Below, in pieces: positions 26,210-34,507 of a stretch of 64,000 nucleotides of DNA. The notes below the pieces were generated by a model. That model ran no database searches, was not told where the DNA came from, and saw only the letters and a program-made list of their open reading frames with translations. Source of the DNA: Microlunatus parietis (GTDB lineage: Bacteria; Actinomycetota; Actinomycetes; Propionibacteriales; Propionibacteriaceae). The first letter of the stretch is position 1. Each line of letters begins with the position of its first letter. The stretch covers positions 1,736,001-1,800,000 of the forward strand of contig NZ_JACCBU010000001.1 in the NCBI RefSeq assembly GCF_013407955.1, given 5' to 3'. The position numbers were made by a program, and so were the translations under genes.

Positions 26210-27112
26210 TCATTTCTCGCCGCTGCTCGCGATGGTAGCCGCGAAGAACCGCTGCAGGAACAGCAGCAGGACGGCCGGCACGACCGAGATCAACAGGGCA
26301 CCCCCGAACATCTGGCCGAAGTTGAACTCCGTGTCGGTGAACGTCCGGGCGATCGCGATCGGCGCCACCTGCTTGGCCTCCTCGGAGATGATCAGCAGCG
26401 GCCACAGGTAGGACGACCACTGGCCGAGGAAGATCAACAACCCGGAGTTGATCAACGTGGTGACGCTCAGCGGTACGTAGATCCTGGTCATGATCCGGAA
26501 GTCGGAGGCACCGTCGATCACCGCCGCCTCCCGGAGCGAGGTCGGGATGCCGCGGAAGAACTGGCGCATGTTGAAGATCGCCAGCCCGTTGCCGATGCCG
26601 GGCAGGATCAGGCCCAGGTAGCTGTTGTTGAGCTGCCAGCTGGTGAAGACCTTGGCCAGCGGGATCGCGATCGCCTCGAACGGGATCATGAAACCGATCA
26701 CCAGCAGCGCGAAGACGAACTCGCGGCCGCGGAACCGGAGCACGGTCAGCGCGTACGCCGCCGGCACCGAGATGGCCAGCCCGATGATCACCGAGGCGAA
26801 CGCGACCAGCAGCGAGTTGGCCATGCTCCGACCGAACCGCAGCTCGAAGAACAGCGCCCGGTAGTTGTCCAGCGTCCAGACATCCGGGATCAGGGTCCGC
26901 CAGCTGAGCGGGCTGACGCTCTCGATCACCTGGCTGCCCGGGCGCAGCGAGCCGAACAGCATCCAGAGCGCCGGCAGCACGAACAGCAGTGCCACGATGA
27001 TCGCCAGGACGGTCAGCAGCGTGATCAGCAGACCGGCCTGGAACCGGCCCTTCGGCCGCCTCGCCTCGATGGCCCGGGCTCGCGGAGGCGCCTCCGTGAC
27101 GAGCGTGGTCAT
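26210..27112 (-). CDS. Carbohydrate ABC transporter permease (MalG type)
   Basis: The 300-residue protein has six hydrophobic segments beginning with LLITLLTVLAIIVALLFVLPALWMLFGSL. The ABC permease EAA loop reads SLREAAVIDGASDFRIMTRIYVPLS (about 190-214), the contact site for the ATPase. It is of the CUT1 sugar class by length and motif. Its ATG overlaps the stop of the partner permease (ATGA). No ATPase is encoded in the operon, so it should share a general MsiK-like ATPase made elsewhere. Confidence 0.92.
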   Translation of the reverse strand: MTTLVTEAPPRARAIEARRPKGRFQAGLLITLLTVLAIIVALLFVLPALWMLFGSLRPGSQVIESVSPLSWRTLIPDVWTLDNYRALFFELRFGRSMANSLLVAFASVIIGLAISVPAAYALTVLRFRGREFVFALLVIGFMIPFEAIAIPLAKVFTSWQLNNSYLGLILPGIGNGLAIFNMRQFFRGIPTSLREAAVIDGASDFRIMTRIYVPLSVTTLINSGLLIFLGQWSSYLWPLLIISEEAKQVAPIAIARTFTDTEFNFGQMFGGALLISVVPAVLLLFLQRFFAATIASSGEK

Positions 27113-27981
27113 GCGTCACGCTCCCGAAGCAGCCGGAACTGGATCGCGACGATCAGCAACATGATCAAGGTCAGGACCAGGGTCGAGGTGGCGCCGAGAT
27201 TCGGCTGCGAATAGGTGTACGTACGGCGATAGGCGTCGAACATCAACAGCGTGGTGGATTCCTGCGGCCCGCCGTTGGTCAGCATCTGCACCGGGACGAA
27301 CAGGACGAAGTTGGCCACCGTGTCCGCGACCAGGACGAACAGCAGCGGCCGCTTCATCAGCGGCAGCGTGATCGACCAGAACGTCCGCCAGGCCCCGGCA
27401 CCGTCGATCGCCGCCGCCTCGTACACCTCGCGGTTGATGTCGTTCAGGCCGCCGATCAAGAACAGCATCCAGTAGCCGATGCCGACCCAGGACGCCACCA
27501 GCACGATGCTCGGCAACGCCTGGGCGGGCGAGGTGAAGAACGGCTGCGGCCCGATCCCGAACACGCCGAGCAGGCCGTTGACCGGACCGTCGTTGCGCAG
27601 CGCGACACCCCACGCGATCGACGAGCCCACGATCGGGATCGTGCACGGGATGAACACGGCCGTGCGCCAGATCCCGCGGCCGGGCAGCTTCCGGGTCAGC
27701 AGCACCGCCACGGCCATCGCCAGCGCGATCTGCAGCGGGTTGATCACCAGGTTGAAGGCGACGGTGCGGCCCAGCGCGCCGAGGAACAGTGGGTCGCTGA
27801 ACAACACGGCGTAGTTCTTGAGCCCGGCGAACCGTTCCTCGGCGAGGAGCCCGACCCCGACCCGTTCGAACAAGGTGGACCAGACCGCGCCGGCGAACGG
27901 CACCAGCCGGAGCAGCACGATCGCCAGCAGCGCCGGGGCGAGGAACACCGCGGCGGTGATCAACGTACGACGACGGAGCAT
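27109..27981 (-). CDS. Carbohydrate ABC transporter permease (MalF/UgpA type)
   Basis: The 290-residue membrane protein starts with an N-terminal helix LITAAVFLAPALLAIVLLRLVPFAGAVW and has about six helices. The EAA loop is INREVYEAAAIDGAGAWRTFWSITLPLM (about 183-210). It pairs with the downstream MalG-type permease to form the membrane channel for the sugar or nucleoside bound by the lipoprotein encoded just upstream; four bases separate the two genes. Members of this class take up di- and oligosaccharides, glycerol-phosphate derivatives and nucleosides. Confidence 0.92.
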   Translation of the reverse strand: MLRRRTLITAAVFLAPALLAIVLLRLVPFAGAVWSTLFERVGVGLLAEERFAGLKNYAVLFSDPLFLGALGRTVAFNLVINPLQIALAMAVAVLLTRKLPGRGIWRTAVFIPCTIPIVGSSIAWGVALRNDGPVNGLLGVFGIGPQPFFTSPAQALPSIVLVASWVGIGYWMLFLIGGLNDINREVYEAAAIDGAGAWRTFWSITLPLMKRPLLFVLVADTVANFVLFVPVQMLTNGGPQESTTLLMFDAYRRTYTYSQPNLGATSTLVLTLIMLLIVAIQFRLLRERDA

Positions 27982-27985
27982 GGCG

Positions 27986-29314
27986 CTACTGGTACTGCTT
28001 CCAGGCGGTGGTCAGCTGGCTCTGCGCGGATTCCAAGGCCTGCTTCGGATCCGCGCCGTTGGCGATGTCGGAGAACGCCCGGCCCATGATGTCCTCGAAC
28101 TCGATGTAACCGGCGGTGGAGACCCGGCCGACCGCGGTGTACTCGGTCTCGTACTGGACCACCTTCGCAGCCTGCTTGCCGCCCTCGGAGGCGGTGAACA
28201 TCTCGCCCTCCAGGTACGACTTCAGCCCGGCCGTGTTCGCCGGCAGTTCGGCGTAGGCGCGGTGCTCGGCGTACCCGCTCTCGCCGTCGATCGCCAGCCA
28301 GCGCAGGAAGATCGCCGACGCCTCCTTGTTCTTGGAGAACGGGTTGATGCCGACCGACCAGGAGCCGGTCGGGCTGGCCGGCTTGCCGCCCTGCCAGACC
28401 GGGTTCAGCGCCGCACCCCAATTGATCTTGGAATCGGCGAGCTTGCCGACCATCCAGTTCCCCTCGACCAGATAGGCCGTCTTACCGGCCAGGAAGGTCG
28501 AGTCGATCTGCTCGGCCGGGATGCCGCGCGGCGTGATCTTGTCCGCGTACAGGGAACCGTAGTAGTCCATCGACTGCACCCAGCCGTCGTTGGTCACGTC
28601 CGGGGTCAGGTTGCCCTCGCCGGTCGCCCCGAGCCCGCCGCCGGCGGAGTACGGCAGCGGTTCCAGCTGGTAGTAGCGGTCCGGCTGGCCGAACAGCAGC
28701 CCGTACTGTGCGTTGCCGCGGTCCTGGACCTGCTTGGCGTCCTGCTTCAGTTGCTGCCAGGTGATCCGGGCCGCGTCCTCGGTCGACGGCGGCTTCACCC
28801 CGGCGGCGTCGAGCAGATCCTTGTTGTAGAAGAGCAATTGGGTCGAGTTCGCCACCGGCAGCGAATAGAGCTTGCCACCGAACGAGCTCGCCTCGACGGT
28901 GACCGGCTGCAGGGCATCGGTCAGTCCCTGGAACGGTCCCGACAGATCCTCCAGGTAACCCCGGGTGGCGAGTGCCGGCACCCGCGGCTGGTCGACCCAG
29001 AAGACGTCCGGATCGCCCGTCTTCTGGGTGATCCGCGAATCGAGGACGCTGTTCAGGTCGTCGAACGGCACGTACTGGTAGTCGACCTTGATCGTCGGGT
29101 GTTCCTTCTCGAACGCCGCGACCACGTCGGTCATCCCGTCGGCCTTCGGGTCGAGGATGCCGACGACCTTGATCGTCGTAGTCGGGTCGGTGTCCGGGAT
29201 CGACCAGGGCTGGCCGGTGCCGGGGTCCTCGGCCGGGCCGCTCGCGCAGGCCGCGAAGAGGACCAGCGCGCCGGCTCCGGCGGTGAGGCTGGTCAGCAAG
29301 GACCGGAGACGCAT
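27986..29314 (-). CDS. ABC transporter solute-binding lipoprotein (family 1)
   Basis: The 442-residue exported lipoprotein has the signal RLRSLLTSLTAGAGALVLFAAC, with Cys as lipidation site in LFAAC. The mature protein shows the family 1 pattern: TIKVVGILDPKADGMTDVVAAFEKEHPTIKVDYQYVPFDDL, then GDPDVFWVDQPRVPALATRGYLEDLS, and later LPVANSTQLLFYNKDLLDAAGV. These are features of sugar-type binding proteins. I start it at ATG 29314, which shares one base with the stop of the nucleoside hydrolase and has AAGGAG five bases ahead; GTG 29317 is the alternative. Ligand is unknown, but the linked hydrolase suggests a nucleoside or ribosylated compound. Confidence 0.9.
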   Translation of the reverse strand: MRLRSLLTSLTAGAGALVLFAACASGPAEDPGTGQPWSIPDTDPTTTIKVVGILDPKADGMTDVVAAFEKEHPTIKVDYQYVPFDDLNSVLDSRITQKTGDPDVFWVDQPRVPALATRGYLEDLSGPFQGLTDALQPVTVEASSFGGKLYSLPVANSTQLLFYNKDLLDAAGVKPPSTEDAARITWQQLKQDAKQVQDRGNAQYGLLFGQPDRYYQLEPLPYSAGGGLGATGEGNLTPDVTNDGWVQSMDYYGSLYADKITPRGIPAEQIDSTFLAGKTAYLVEGNWMVGKLADSKINWGAALNPVWQGGKPASPTGSWSVGINPFSKNKEASAIFLRWLAIDGESGYAEHRAYAELPANTAGLKSYLEGEMFTASEGGKQAAKVVQYETEYTAVGRVSTAGYIEFEDIMGRAFSDIANGADPKQALESAQSQLTTAWKQYQ

Positions 29315-30267
29315 CACAACTCCTTCAGCTTGTCCATGAAGAATCGGGTGAAGCCCGCGGCGTCGACGTCGACCGCGATCGACGCGTTCGGTTGCAGCTT
29401 CTGGGTCTTGCCGTCCGGGGCCCAGCCGCCGGTCAGCGGGTCGGCGATCATCGCGCCGCGCAGCCGGTCACCGGTCTCCACCTGGACGTAGGCGTCCTGC
29501 CAGGTGATCAACTCCGGATGGGTCACGGCAGCGACGGCGAGCGGGTCGTGCATCGCGCAGGAATCGGCCTGCTCCGGCCGGCGGCTGCTCAGGTGTTCGA
29601 TCCAGGCCACGGTGTAGCGGCCGGCGAACGCCGCGAACTCGTGATCACTCGCCGCCATCGCCCGGGCCTCCGCCATCGTGACCCGTACCTTGAGCGTGAC
29701 GTCGAGCCCGACCCACTGGGCGACGATCCCGGAACCGAGCACGATCTCGGCCGCCTCGGGATCGTTCCAGATGTTGAACTCGCCGGGCATCCGGGTCTCG
29801 TTGGTCGGCTTGCTGAAGACACCGCCCATGATCACCAGGCGCTTGAGCGAGGCGGCGAAGGTGTGGTCCAGCCGCATCGCCAGCGCGACGTTGGTCAGCG
29901 GGCCGACCGCGACCAGCGTGATCTCCCCGGGGTTGGCCCGGACGTGCTCGACCATGGCCGCGGCCGCCGGCGTGGCCTGCGGTTCGCGGGCTACGACGTC
30001 GTCCGGTACGGAGCCGAACTTGGCCTGCGGACGGAGCAGCGGCAGCTGGGCACCGCGGTGCACCGGGACCTCGGGGTGGCCGAGCCGGTGCAGCAGTTCC
30101 AGGGTCAGCGTGGTCGCCGACGCGACGTCGGTGTTGCCGTTGACGGTGGTGACGAGTTCCAGCGAGATGTCGGGGTCGGCCAGCGCCAGCGCCAGCGCGA
30201 ACCCGTCGTCGACATCGCTCCCTGGAGCACCCATGGCCAGGTCGACATCGAGCATCACACGTTCCAT
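29314..30267 (-). CDS. Nucleoside hydrolase (IUNH family)
   Basis: The 317-residue hydrolase would cleave the N-glycosidic bond of ribonucleosides to free base and ribose. The calcium-binding Asp cluster is present in LDVDLAMGAPGSDVDDGFAL (Asp7, Asp9, Asp18, Asp20, Asp21). This is the longer variant of the usual DxDxxxDD motif. EFNIWNDPEAAEIVL and SCAMHDPLAVAAV, with the catalytic-region His, also fit. It is the first gene of the operon 30267 to 24170. That order suggests that the imported compound is hydrolysed in the cytoplasm. ATG 30267 follows GAGGAC. Two LacI-type operators precede it. Base specificity cannot be read. Confidence 0.9.
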   Translation of the reverse strand: MERVMLDVDLAMGAPGSDVDDGFALALALADPDISLELVTTVNGNTDVASATTLTLELLHRLGHPEVPVHRGAQLPLLRPQAKFGSVPDDVVAREPQATPAAAAMVEHVRANPGEITLVAVGPLTNVALAMRLDHTFAASLKRLVIMGGVFSKPTNETRMPGEFNIWNDPEAAEIVLGSGIVAQWVGLDVTLKVRVTMAEARAMAASDHEFAAFAGRYTVAWIEHLSSRRPEQADSCAMHDPLAVAAVTHPELITWQDAYVQVETGDRLRGAMIADPLTGGWAPDGKTQKLQPNASIAVDVDAAGFTRFFMDKLKEL

Positions 30268-30278
30268 GATTCGAGTCC

Positions 30279-30326
30279 TCAACACGTGTTGACGAAGTTC
30301 TGGTTCGCCATGCTGACACGTGTTGA
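30279..30326 (-). promoter_or_regulatory. Two LacI-type operators upstream of the nucleoside hydrolase operon
   Basis: TCAACACGTGTTGA (30279-30292) is a perfect 14-bp palindrome with the central CG typical of LacI sites. A second site at 30313-30326 keeps ACACGTGTTGA. Centres are 34 bp apart, close to three helical turns plus a little. The proximal site lies 12 bases before the start codon. The LacI gene at 25181 is the obvious candidate regulator. Confidence 0.7.
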
Positions 30327-30495
30327 ACGCGTCCGCAACCGGTTCCGGGACAGTCGTCGGACCGTGGGCGGGATCGATTACGATGGCAGGGCCCGCGCGT
30401 CAGGATTGTGGCGCGTGTTGGCCGGCCGGGCTGTGGTCGGTGGGTGTCGTCGAAGCCGTGTTCGTCACGGCGATTGTCTCCCCCTGCCTCGAAGG

Positions 30496-31452
30496 ATGCT
30501 GCCCGTGCGCGCCCTGGTTTCGTTGATGTTCCTGATCCTGCTGGCCGGTTGCAGCACGCCGGCTCCGTCGGCCCAACCGGTCGCCCCCGGCTTTCGTACC
30601 GTCACGGTGGACAACTGCGGCACCGAGGTCACCATCGAGCGCCCGCCGGAGCGGGTGGTGGCGATCAAGTCGACCGCGATCGAGCTGCTGCTGGCCCTCG
30701 GGCTCGGCGACAAGATCGTCGGCACCGCGTTCGGCGACGGGCCGCTGCCGGAGAAGTACGGGACGCCGCCGCCGGTGCTGGCCGACAAGGTGCCCGGCCG
30801 GGAGGCGCTGCTCGCGGCCCGACCCGATTTCGTGTACGCCGGTTGGGAGAGCAACCTGACCGCGCAGGGTGCCGGCGACCGGGCCGCGCTGGCCGGACTG
30901 GGCGTGAACAGCTACGTCGCGCCGGCCGCCTGCAAGGCGCCCGCCCATCAGCCGAAGCCGCTGACCCGGGACGTGCTGGAACGCGAGATGCGTGAGATCG
31001 CCGCGATCTTCGGCGTGCCGGAGCGGGCCGAGAAGTTGATCACCGAACAGCGGGAGGCGCTGGCCGCCGTGAAGAAGGATTCCCGGCAGCGCACCGTGCT
31101 CTGGTACAGCTCGGGCACCGACAGCCCGTACGTCGGCGCCGGGATCGGCGCACCGCAGTTGATCATGGACTCGATCGGCGTCCGGAACGTCTTCGGTGAC
31201 ATCGAAGACACCTGGAGCACCGTGTCCTGGGAGAGCGTACTCAAGCAGGACCCGGACCTGATCGTGTTGGTCGACGCCACCTGGAACACCGCGGAGTCGA
31301 AGAAGAAGGTGCTCGCCGAGTCGCCCGCCGTCGCCCTGGATGCCGTACGGGAGCAGCGTTTCCTGACGGTACGGTTCCCGGCCGGCGAGGGCGGCGTGGC
31401 CACGGCGGAAGCGATCACCGACCTCGCCGAACAGCTGGCGAGCCTGCCGTGA
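30496..31452 (+). CDS. Putative F420-0 ABC transporter substrate-binding lipoprotein
   Basis: The 318-residue exported lipoprotein has the signal ALVSLMFLILLAGC with lipobox LAGC. The mature part reads TVTVDNCGTEVTIERPPERVVAIKSTAIELLLALGLGDKIVGTAF and later FVYAGWESNLTAQGAGDRAALAGLGVNSYVAPAACK and VLWYSSGTDSPYVGAGIGAPQL. These blocks match the binding protein of the predicted F420-0 transporter family (TIGR03868 in my memory), a branch of the cobalamin/siderophore class. It would capture F420-0, the F420 core lacking polyglutamate. ATG 30496 is used; GTG 30505 has better ribosome spacing (GAAGGA). First of three overlapping genes. No cobalamin riboswitch is seen upstream. Confidence 0.82.
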   Translation: MLPVRALVSLMFLILLAGCSTPAPSAQPVAPGFRTVTVDNCGTEVTIERPPERVVAIKSTAIELLLALGLGDKIVGTAFGDGPLPEKYGTPPPVLADKVPGREALLAARPDFVYAGWESNLTAQGAGDRAALAGLGVNSYVAPAACKAPAHQPKPLTRDVLEREMREIAAIFGVPERAEKLITEQREALAAVKKDSRQRTVLWYSSGTDSPYVGAGIGAPQLIMDSIGVRNVFGDIEDTWSTVSWESVLKQDPDLIVLVDATWNTAESKKKVLAESPAVALDAVREQRFLTVRFPAGEGGVATAEAITDLAEQLASLP

Positions 31453-32522
31453 CCGCGGTGATCACCCGGTCGCCGGCGGCACCGTCAGAGTCACCGCGGC
31501 CGACCGGGCGGCGGGCCGGAACCCCGGTCTGGCTGGTCGGACTGGTGTTGGTGATCTTGCTCGCGGCGTCCGTGCTGGCCGCGACCGCGGTCGGCGCCAG
31601 CGGTCTCGGGCCGGCCCACGTGCTGCAGTCGATCGGCCACCACCTGGGCCTGACACCGGTCGGGCTGCCCCGGCTGGACGACGCGATCATCTTCGACCTC
31701 CGGCTGCCGCGGGTGCTCACCGCGGCCCTGGTCGGCGCCGCCCTGGCCCTGTCCGGGGCGGTGATGCAGACGCTGACCCAGAACCCGCTGGCGGATCCGT
31801 ACCTGCTCGGGCTGTCCTCCGGCGCGGCCCTGGGCGCGGTGTCGGTGCTGCTGCTCGGCGTCGGCCTGGTGCTGCCGCTGGCGGCGTTCCTCGGCGCCAT
31901 GCTGGCCTTGGCCGGTGCGCTGGCGCTGGCCGGCCGGGCCGCGACGCGCGGCTCCACCAGGATCGTGCTGGCCGGGATCGCGGTCGCACAGATCTGTTCG
32001 GCCGGGACCTCCTTCGTGATCTTCTCCAACGCCCAGGGCGACTCCTACCGGGAGGTGCTGGCCTGGCTGATGGGTTCGCTCGGCGGCGCGGACTGGTCCT
32101 CCCTTGCGGTGGCCGGGCCGATCATCGTGGCGGCCGGGCTGGTGCTGCTGGGCTACGCCCGGTCGCTGGACGCGTTCGCCTTCGGTGATCAATTGGCCGG
32201 CTCGCTCGGCGTCGCCACCGGGCCGACCCGGATGATCCTGCTCGGCCTGGTCGCCCTGCTGACCGGCTCGGCGGTCGCCGTCAGCGGCGCGATCGGGTTC
32301 CTCGGGCTCACCCTCCCGCACGCGGTCCGGTTCGTCACCGGGCCGGCGCACGCCCGGCTGCTCCCGGTGCTCGCCCCGGCCGGAGCGATCTTCCTGGTCT
32401 GGACCGACACCGCCGCCCGGACCGTGCTGGCGCCGGAGGAGGTCCCGGTCGGCATCCTGACCGCCCTGATCGGCGCGCCGGTGTTCTGCGTCCTGCTCTG
32501 GCGCCAGCGGAGGGCGGCATGA
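31449..32522 (+). CDS. Putative F420-0 ABC transporter permease (FecCD type)
   Basis: The 357-residue polytopic protein belongs to the FecCD/BtuC class. FDLRLPRVLTAALVGAALALSGAVMQTLTQNPLADPYLLGLSSGAALGAV (about 80-130) is the signature, and GAIGFLGLTLPHAVRFVTGPAHARLLPVLAPAGAIFLVWTDTAARTV is the C-terminal block that meets the ATPase. The GTG start overlaps the TGA of the binding protein by four bases. With its neighbours it forms a complete importer. The F420-0 assignment rests on the identity of the binding protein and on the conserved three-gene layout; cobalamin or heme are the alternatives. Confidence 0.85.
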   Translation: MTAVITRSPAAPSESPRPTGRRAGTPVWLVGLVLVILLAASVLAATAVGASGLGPAHVLQSIGHHLGLTPVGLPRLDDAIIFDLRLPRVLTAALVGAALALSGAVMQTLTQNPLADPYLLGLSSGAALGAVSVLLLGVGLVLPLAAFLGAMLALAGALALAGRAATRGSTRIVLAGIAVAQICSAGTSFVIFSNAQGDSYREVLAWLMGSLGGADWSSLAVAGPIIVAAGLVLLGYARSLDAFAFGDQLAGSLGVATGPTRMILLGLVALLTGSAVAVSGAIGFLGLTLPHAVRFVTGPAHARLLPVLAPAGAIFLVWTDTAARTVLAPEEVPVGILTALIGAPVFCVLLWRQRRAA

Positions 32523-33328
32523 GCGCTCCGGTCCGGGTTGACGACGTCCGGTACGCGATCGACGGGATCCCCTTGCTGCACGGGGTTTCACTCACCGCCC
32601 CGGCCGGCCGGTTGACCGGGGTGCTCGGGCCCAACGGCGCCGGCAAATCCACCCTGCTCCGGCTGATCGCGGGCCTGACCCGCCCGGCCGCAGGCCGGGT
32701 CCTGCTCGGTGATCATGACCTGCACCGGCTGCCGCGGAAGGTCCGGGCCCGGCGCGTGGCGTACCTGGAACAGCAGTCGACCACCGAGCAGCCGCTGCTG
32801 GTCCGGCAGGTGGTCGAACTCGGCCGGATCCCGCACCTCGGCCGCTGGCAGCCGCCCGGACCGGCGGACCGGGCGGCGGTCCTGGACGCGCTGGTCGCGG
32901 TCGGCATGATCGAGTACGCCGAGCGCCGTTGGAGCACGCTGTCCGGCGGTGAGCAGCAACGGGTCCAGCTGGCCCGCGCGCTGGCCCAGCAGCCCGAGGT
33001 GCTGATCTTGGACGAGCCGACCAACCATCTCGACCTGGCCGCCCAGCTGACGATCATGGCCCAGGTGGCCGCCGCCGGCCGGACCGGGATCGCCGCGGTG
33101 CACGATCTCAATCTGGCCGCGAGCTACTGCGACCGGGTCGTGCTGCTCTCCGGCGGCAGCGTGGTCGCCGCCGGGACTCCGGCGGAGGTCCTGACGCCGG
33201 ACGTGATCGAGGAGGTCTACGGGGTCCGGCCGCGGACCCTGGCCGACCCGGAGTCGGGCCGGCCGGTGTTGATCTTCGACCGGATCCCGGCCGCGACCGC
33301 GGCGGGCTCCGGCGTCCAGGTCCCCTGA
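32519..33328 (+). CDS. Putative F420-0 ABC transporter ATPase
   Basis: The 269-residue ATPase has Walker A GPNGAGKST (about 40-48), the Q-loop at YLEQQS, signature LSGGEQQRVQLARAL (about 141-155), Walker B VLILDEPTNHLDLA and the switch His in AAVHDLNLAA. It is of the FepC/BtuD class and overlaps the permease gene by four bases (ATGA). Its last 112 bases are antisense to the end of a convergent hypothetical gene at 33217. That makes an unusually long coding overlap. Confidence 0.9.
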   Translation: MSAPVRVDDVRYAIDGIPLLHGVSLTAPAGRLTGVLGPNGAGKSTLLRLIAGLTRPAAGRVLLGDHDLHRLPRKVRARRVAYLEQQSTTEQPLLVRQVVELGRIPHLGRWQPPGPADRAAVLDALVAVGMIEYAERRWSTLSGGEQQRVQLARALAQQPEVLILDEPTNHLDLAAQLTIMAQVAAAGRTGIAAVHDLNLAASYCDRVVLLSGGSVVAAGTPAEVLTPDVIEEVYGVRPRTLADPESGRPVLIFDRIPAATAAGSGVQVP

Positions 33329-33756
33329 TCGTCCCGGAGCTCGGTGGTCACCGGGCTGCCGGCTCCGATCAGCAGCAGGCCGAGCAGACGGTTGACCGAG
33401 GTCCGCGGATCGCCGCCGGGCCAGGGATCGACCGCGCCGGTCGGCGGCCCCGGCGTCCAGCTCGACGAGGCTTCACGCGGCACCAGGTGGACACGGTGCG
33501 GCGGCAGGCCGGCGACCCAGTCGATCAGGTCCGCCGGACGGCTCTCGGCATGATCGAGGGCGACGGTCAGCGCGTCCAAGGTCGGAAAGAACCGGGCCCG
33601 CCCGCTCCACGCCCAACTCCAGCCGGACGGATGGGCGGTGATCATGGAGCGCGGCCGGAACCGGTTCAGCCGCGCGGCCACCACCCCGCGGGCATAGCTC
33701 GACGACAGCAGCCCGGCCAACCAGCCGAGCCGCTCGCCGCCGCACGCCCCGCACAT
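33217..33756 (-). CDS. Hypothetical protein with N-terminal CxxC
   Basis: The 179-residue protein begins MCGACGGERLGWLAGLLSSSYARGVVAARLNRFRPRSMITAHPSGWSWAWSGRARFF. I recognise no family. Support for it being real: its ATG shares a base with the stop of the SDR gene upstream (TGATG), the frame has coherent high-GC codon use, and the first 140 residues look protein-like (many Trp and Arg, and a Cys pair that could bind metal). The last 37 codons run antisense through the end of the F420-0 transporter ATPase. It would be the last gene of the operon starting at 38551. Function unknown. Confidence 0.5.
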   Translation of the reverse strand: MCGACGGERLGWLAGLLSSSYARGVVAARLNRFRPRSMITAHPSGWSWAWSGRARFFPTLDALTVALDHAESRPADLIDWVAGLPPHRVHLVPREASSSWTPGPPTGAVDPWPGGDPRTSVNRLLGLLLIGAGSPVTTELRDDQGTWTPEPAAVAAGIRSKINTGRPDSGSARVRGRTP

Positions 33757-34505
33757 CAGGGCATCACGTCACCGCTGTTGGGCCCGAGCGTCTGGCCGAC
33801 GTAGAGATTGCCGCCCGGATCCGAGGCCAGCAGTACCGCGGTCGGCGCGACCTCGTCGACGGTGCCGAACCGGCCCAGCGGCAGCTCGGCCTGCTTGGCC
33901 CGCTTCCACTCCTCGCTGATCCCGGCGACCAGCGGGGTCTCGATCGGGCCGGGCGCGATTGCGTTCACCAGGACTCCGCGGCCGGACACCTCGAGCGCGA
34001 TCGACTTCGTCATCGCGATCACGCCGGCCTTCGCGGCCGCGTAGTGGGCCAGGCCGGTGCCGCCCTTGAGACCGAGTTGCGATGCCACGTTGATGATCCG
34101 GCCGTCGCCCCGCGCCAGCATCCCAGGCAGTACCGCCCGGTTGAGCAGAAAGACGCTGGTCAGGTCGACGTCGACGGTCTGCTGCCAGGTCGCCAACGTC
34201 AGCTCGGTGACCGGTGCCTCGGTGAGGATGCCGTGCGACGTGACCAGGGTGTCGATCCGGCCGAGCCGCCGCTCGGCCTCGGCCACGGCCGCCGTGACCG
34301 CGGCCTCGTCGGTCGCGTCCAGCTGCACGGCCGCGGCGCCGAGCTCCGCGGCACGTTCGGTCACCGCGGCCGACCGGTCGGCGAGCATGATCATCGCCCC
34401 GGCGGCGCGAAAGTGGCGGGCGATCGCCAGCCCGATGCCGCTGGCCGCGCCGGTGATCAACGCGGTCCGGCCGGACAGCACGCCGCTCTGCGGTAGGTCG
34501 TTCAT
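33756..34505 (-). CDS. Short-chain dehydrogenase/reductase
   Basis: The 249-residue classical SDR has the NAD(P) motif ALITGAASGIGLAIARHF (TGxxxGxG, about 16-23), NVASQLGLKGGTGLAHYAAAKAG with catalytic Ser, Tyr and Lys (about 145-168), and the VNAIAPGPIETPL loop. An acidic Asp after the second strand (LADRS) favours NAD over NADP. It belongs to the oxidoreductase step of the operon 38551 to 33217, two bases after another SDR. The two probably act in sequence or as stereospecific partners. Substrate unknown. Confidence 0.9.
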   Translation of the reverse strand: MNDLPQSGVLSGRTALITGAASGIGLAIARHFRAAGAMIMLADRSAAVTERAAELGAAAVQLDATDEAAVTAAVAEAERRLGRIDTLVTSHGILTEAPVTELTLATWQQTVDVDLTSVFLLNRAVLPGMLARGDGRIINVASQLGLKGGTGLAHYAAAKAGVIAMTKSIALEVSGRGVLVNAIAPGPIETPLVAGISEEWKRAKQAELPLGRFGTVDEVAPTAVLLASDPGGNLYVGQTLGPNSGDVMP

Positions 34506-34507
34506 GA

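Noticed and set aside
30327..30495. Cobalamin riboswitch before the FecCD-type importer
   Set aside because: No B12-box-like GCCACTG sequence or the expected stem order was found; the binding protein also fits F420-0 better.
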